This document shows positions 33,859 through 35,442 of a stretch of DNA of 35,442 bases, one piece after another. Position numbers and translations under genes: made by a program. The notes under the pieces are model-generated. The model was given only the letters and a program-made list of their open reading frames with translations. It was not told where the DNA came from and did no database searches. Position 1 is the first letter of the stretch; every line of letters begins with the position of its first letter. This stretch comes from Desulfofundulus luciae (GTDB lineage: Bacteria > Bacillota > Desulfotomaculia > Desulfotomaculales > Desulfovirgulaceae): contig NZ_JAUSUX010000027.1 of assembly GCF_030813795.1 (NCBI RefSeq), positions 1-35,442 on the forward strand, in the 5' to 3' direction.

Positions 33859-35196
33859 TTAAACATTCCAGCGTTGCTTCAGGAAGGAAGGAATGCCGGA
33901 AGATTCCCGCGGTCCCACCAGTACTTCCCAACCGGAGAGTTCCTGGAGCTTGCCGCTCAGCACGGCCACGCCTCCAGGGATGATTACCTTGCGGTGGGAT
34001 ACCTTTTCGGCAATGCCGGAGTTTTTGAGCATCTCGGCAATCTTCTCGGGGGTGAATTTTCCGGCTGCCCACCCAGTCAGGACGGAAATGCCATCGGTAT
34101 CAACGGGGAGAATGTAACCCGGTACGCGGCTGGCTTCCACGTCTCCAGCCACACAGAAATAGGTAAGGGAGAAATTGGTGGTAATATAGACCGGGGAATC
34201 GGGACCGGGATTGCCAATCTCATAAATCTTGGATTCCACGGCGATCGGTTTTTGCGGGTCGGTGTAAATGTTCAGGCGCAGGGTGATCAGCGGCAAAATA
34301 TCTGCCGGATCGGCCGTTTGAAGCACCACAATTCCCGCATACTTACAAATGTACACTGCAGCATCGGCTACGGCCTGGACGGGGTCTTCGTTGGTAACAA
34401 AGGTAATAGTGGGGTAGCCGAAGGGACGGAAACGCTTCAAAGCCTGCCGGCGGATCTGGGTCTGGTCGGCCAGGACCTTATGGACTTCCCGGGCGCCAGA
34501 ATCCAGAATCAGTTGTTTGTGACCCAGGGCAACTACTTTTTCCACTAATTCGGCCAGTCCATTGAGGTCGGCTCCCTTGACCACCATGGGGGCCTCATAC
34601 TTCTTGGCCAGCGCAGTCATGCCTTCGTAGTTGGCTGCGGTAGCCCCGCACAGGAGCGGCTTCTTGCTGCCCACAACTTCCAGAGCTTTTTCCATAGCCG
34701 CCGTGTCTTCGGTAATCAAGATCAGGGGATATGCGGTGTTTTCAGCCGCCACCTTCACTGCCGCGACAAACTTGTCCGCATCACCGGAATCATTTGTGAC
34801 GGCTACCAGGTTTACACTGTGGAGCTGTCCAACCCGGTCAAAGACCAGCTTGTTGATCTGGCCTACACGGGCGGCAATTTCTTCTTTGCCGGCGGTGTCG
34901 CTCACAGTGATGGCAATTCCCGTGGGATGTTCAAAGCGCTTATCGTGGCGGAAGAGCACGGTTTCATTACCCAGCGTCAGCTCTTTTTCGCCTGTACCAA
35001 TCTTTACCAGGGCCACTGGCGGAGCGGAAGCAGCGCCCAGGGCTTCCTTTGCTGCTTCACTTACGTGGGGGCACTGGTCGAGACCAGCTTTACCGGCCGC
35101 CATGGCCATAGCAAAAGCCAGACAGGTCGGGTGACCGCAGTCCTTGCAGTTGGTCTTGGGCAGTTGCTTAAAAATTTCTAAACCTGTTAAACCCAT
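33859..35196 (-). CDS. acsC: Corrinoid/iron-sulfur protein large subunit AcsC
   Basis: The 445-residue AcsC (CFeSP gamma) binds cobamide and a [4Fe-4S] cluster. The cluster cysteines are in NCKDCGHPTCLAFA (Cys17, 20, 25) and DQCPH (Cys42). The C-terminal barrel carries the corrinoid-binding region. It ends with VLVGPRESSGIPSFLKQ, as in AcsC. The ATG has two AAGGAG sequences just upstream. It depends on the cobamide made by the cbi genes in this window. Confidence 0.97.
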   Translation of the reverse strand: MGLTGLEIFKQLPKTNCKDCGHPTCLAFAMAMAAGKAGLDQCPHVSEAAKEALGAASAPPVALVKIGTGEKELTLGNETVLFRHDKRFEHPTGIAITVSDTAGKEEIAARVGQINKLVFDRVGQLHSVNLVAVTNDSGDADKFVAAVKVAAENTAYPLILITEDTAAMEKALEVVGSKKPLLCGATAANYEGMTALAKKYEAPMVVKGADLNGLAELVEKVVALGHKQLILDSGAREVHKVLADQTQIRRQALKRFRPFGYPTITFVTNEDPVQAVADAAVYICKYAGIVVLQTADPADILPLITLRLNIYTDPQKPIAVESKIYEIGNPGPDSPVYITTNFSLTYFCVAGDVEASRVPGYILPVDTDGISVLTGWAAGKFTPEKIAEMLKNSGIAEKVSHRKVIIPGGVAVLSGKLQELSGWEVLVGPRESSGIPSFLKQRWNV

Positions 35197-35230
35197 TCTC
35201 CTTTTCTCCTTTCTCGTAATTAATTAACAC

Positions 35231-35272
35231 ATATCCGGAGGACACCTGTATAACAGGTGTCCTCCAAGATAT
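35231..35272. repeat. Strong inverted repeat between acsB and acsC
   Basis: GGAGGACACCTG (35237-35248) pairs perfectly with CAGGTGTCCTCC (35254-35265) around a 5-base loop, and ATATC with GATAT extends the outer helix. No T-run follows on either strand, so a processing or mRNA-stability hairpin inside the acs operon is more likely than a terminator. Confidence 0.7.
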
Positions 35273-35319
35273 GCTCATTTCTTACATCCTAAATTAATTG
35301 GTTGCGCGATTTAGGTTAT

Positions 35320-35442
35320 TTAAAGCAGCGGCGGGAGGCTCAGGGCTGGATGCCCCTTCTCCTCCAGGAAGGGCAGGATCTCTTCGCCGCTGGTGCCCAC
35401 AGTTTCATCGGCAATCTTATCCACAAAGTCCTTACCCAGGCC
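35320..35442 (-). CDS. acsB: Acetyl-CoA synthase AcsB, C-terminal fragment (runs off the window)
   Basis: Only the last 40 residues are present, ending at a TAA at 35320-35322: GLGKDFVDKIADETVGTS, then EEILPFLEEKGHPAL. This matches the C-terminus of the bifunctional CODH/acetyl-CoA synthase alpha subunit, the enzyme that builds acetyl-CoA from CO, the methyl group and CoA. Its position just upstream of acsC fits. The catalytic domains lie outside the window. Confidence 0.85.
   Translation of the reverse strand, partial: GLGKDFVDKIADETVGTSGEEILPFLEEKGHPALSLPPLL

Overview
The window looks like a chromosomal segment of an anaerobic, endospore-forming Clostridia (Firmicutes) with a GC-rich genome, most like Desulfotomaculum/Pelotomaculum/Moorella-type organisms. 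The reasons are the Wood-Ljungdahl (reductive acetyl-CoA) genes acsB/C/D/E, metF and metV, heterodisulfide-reductase (Hdr) flavin modules, a complete anaerobic corrin-ring operon, a SleB-like spore-cortex hydrolase, a DnaD/DnaC-like replication pair and an Asp23/Gls24 protein. The species call is inference; there is no rRNA or tRNA here.

Layout. (1) 1-4.95 kb: the end of a probable IS21-type insertion sequence, a DUF3786 protein, a small membrane-anchored protein, a class A penicillin-binding protein, an ATPase fused to an Asp23 domain, and a LysM/SleB-like hydrolase. (2) 5.0-12.75 kb, minus strand: a cobalamin riboswitch with a terminator, then cbiD-E-T-L-F-G-H-J-X-C, which together make the corrin ring by the cobalt-early (anaerobic) route. 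(3) 12.8-16.2 kb, minus strand: DnaC-like and DnaD-like replication proteins, a PHP phosphatase, a nicotinamidase-like hydrolase and a YbjQ protein. (4) 16.5-17.5 kb, plus strand: gap (GAPDH), ending at a terminator shared with the convergent minus-strand cluster. (5) 17.6-35.4 kb, minus strand: acsB (partial), acsC, cooC-like, acsD and acsE, a terminator, a new promoter, then hdrA-hdrC-hdrB-mvhD-FlxC-FlxB-FlxA (a NAD(P)H-linked Flx-Hdr module), then an HdrD-like protein, a tandem HdrA, a second mvhD, metV and metF (a methylene-tetrahydrofolate reductase module).

How the genes fit together. AcsE moves the methyl group from methyl-tetrahydrofolate to the corrinoid iron-sulfur protein AcsCD, and AcsB assembles acetyl-CoA. 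MetFV makes the methyl-tetrahydrofolate, and the adjacent Hdr/MvhD subunits probably wire it to electron carriers. The cbi operon supplies the cobamide that AcsCD needs.

The main discovery is that both mvhD genes are full length only if an in-frame UGA is read as selenocysteine. In mvhD-1 (19167-19616) the UGA is codon 16. In mvhD-2 (26923-27345) it is codon 68. The two selenocysteines sit at different, mutually aligned cysteine positions: where one paralogue has Sec, the other has Cys. Each UGA is followed, after exactly 20 nt, by the apical loop of a strong hairpin, as expected for bacterial SECIS elements. Conventional gene calling would report both genes as truncated.
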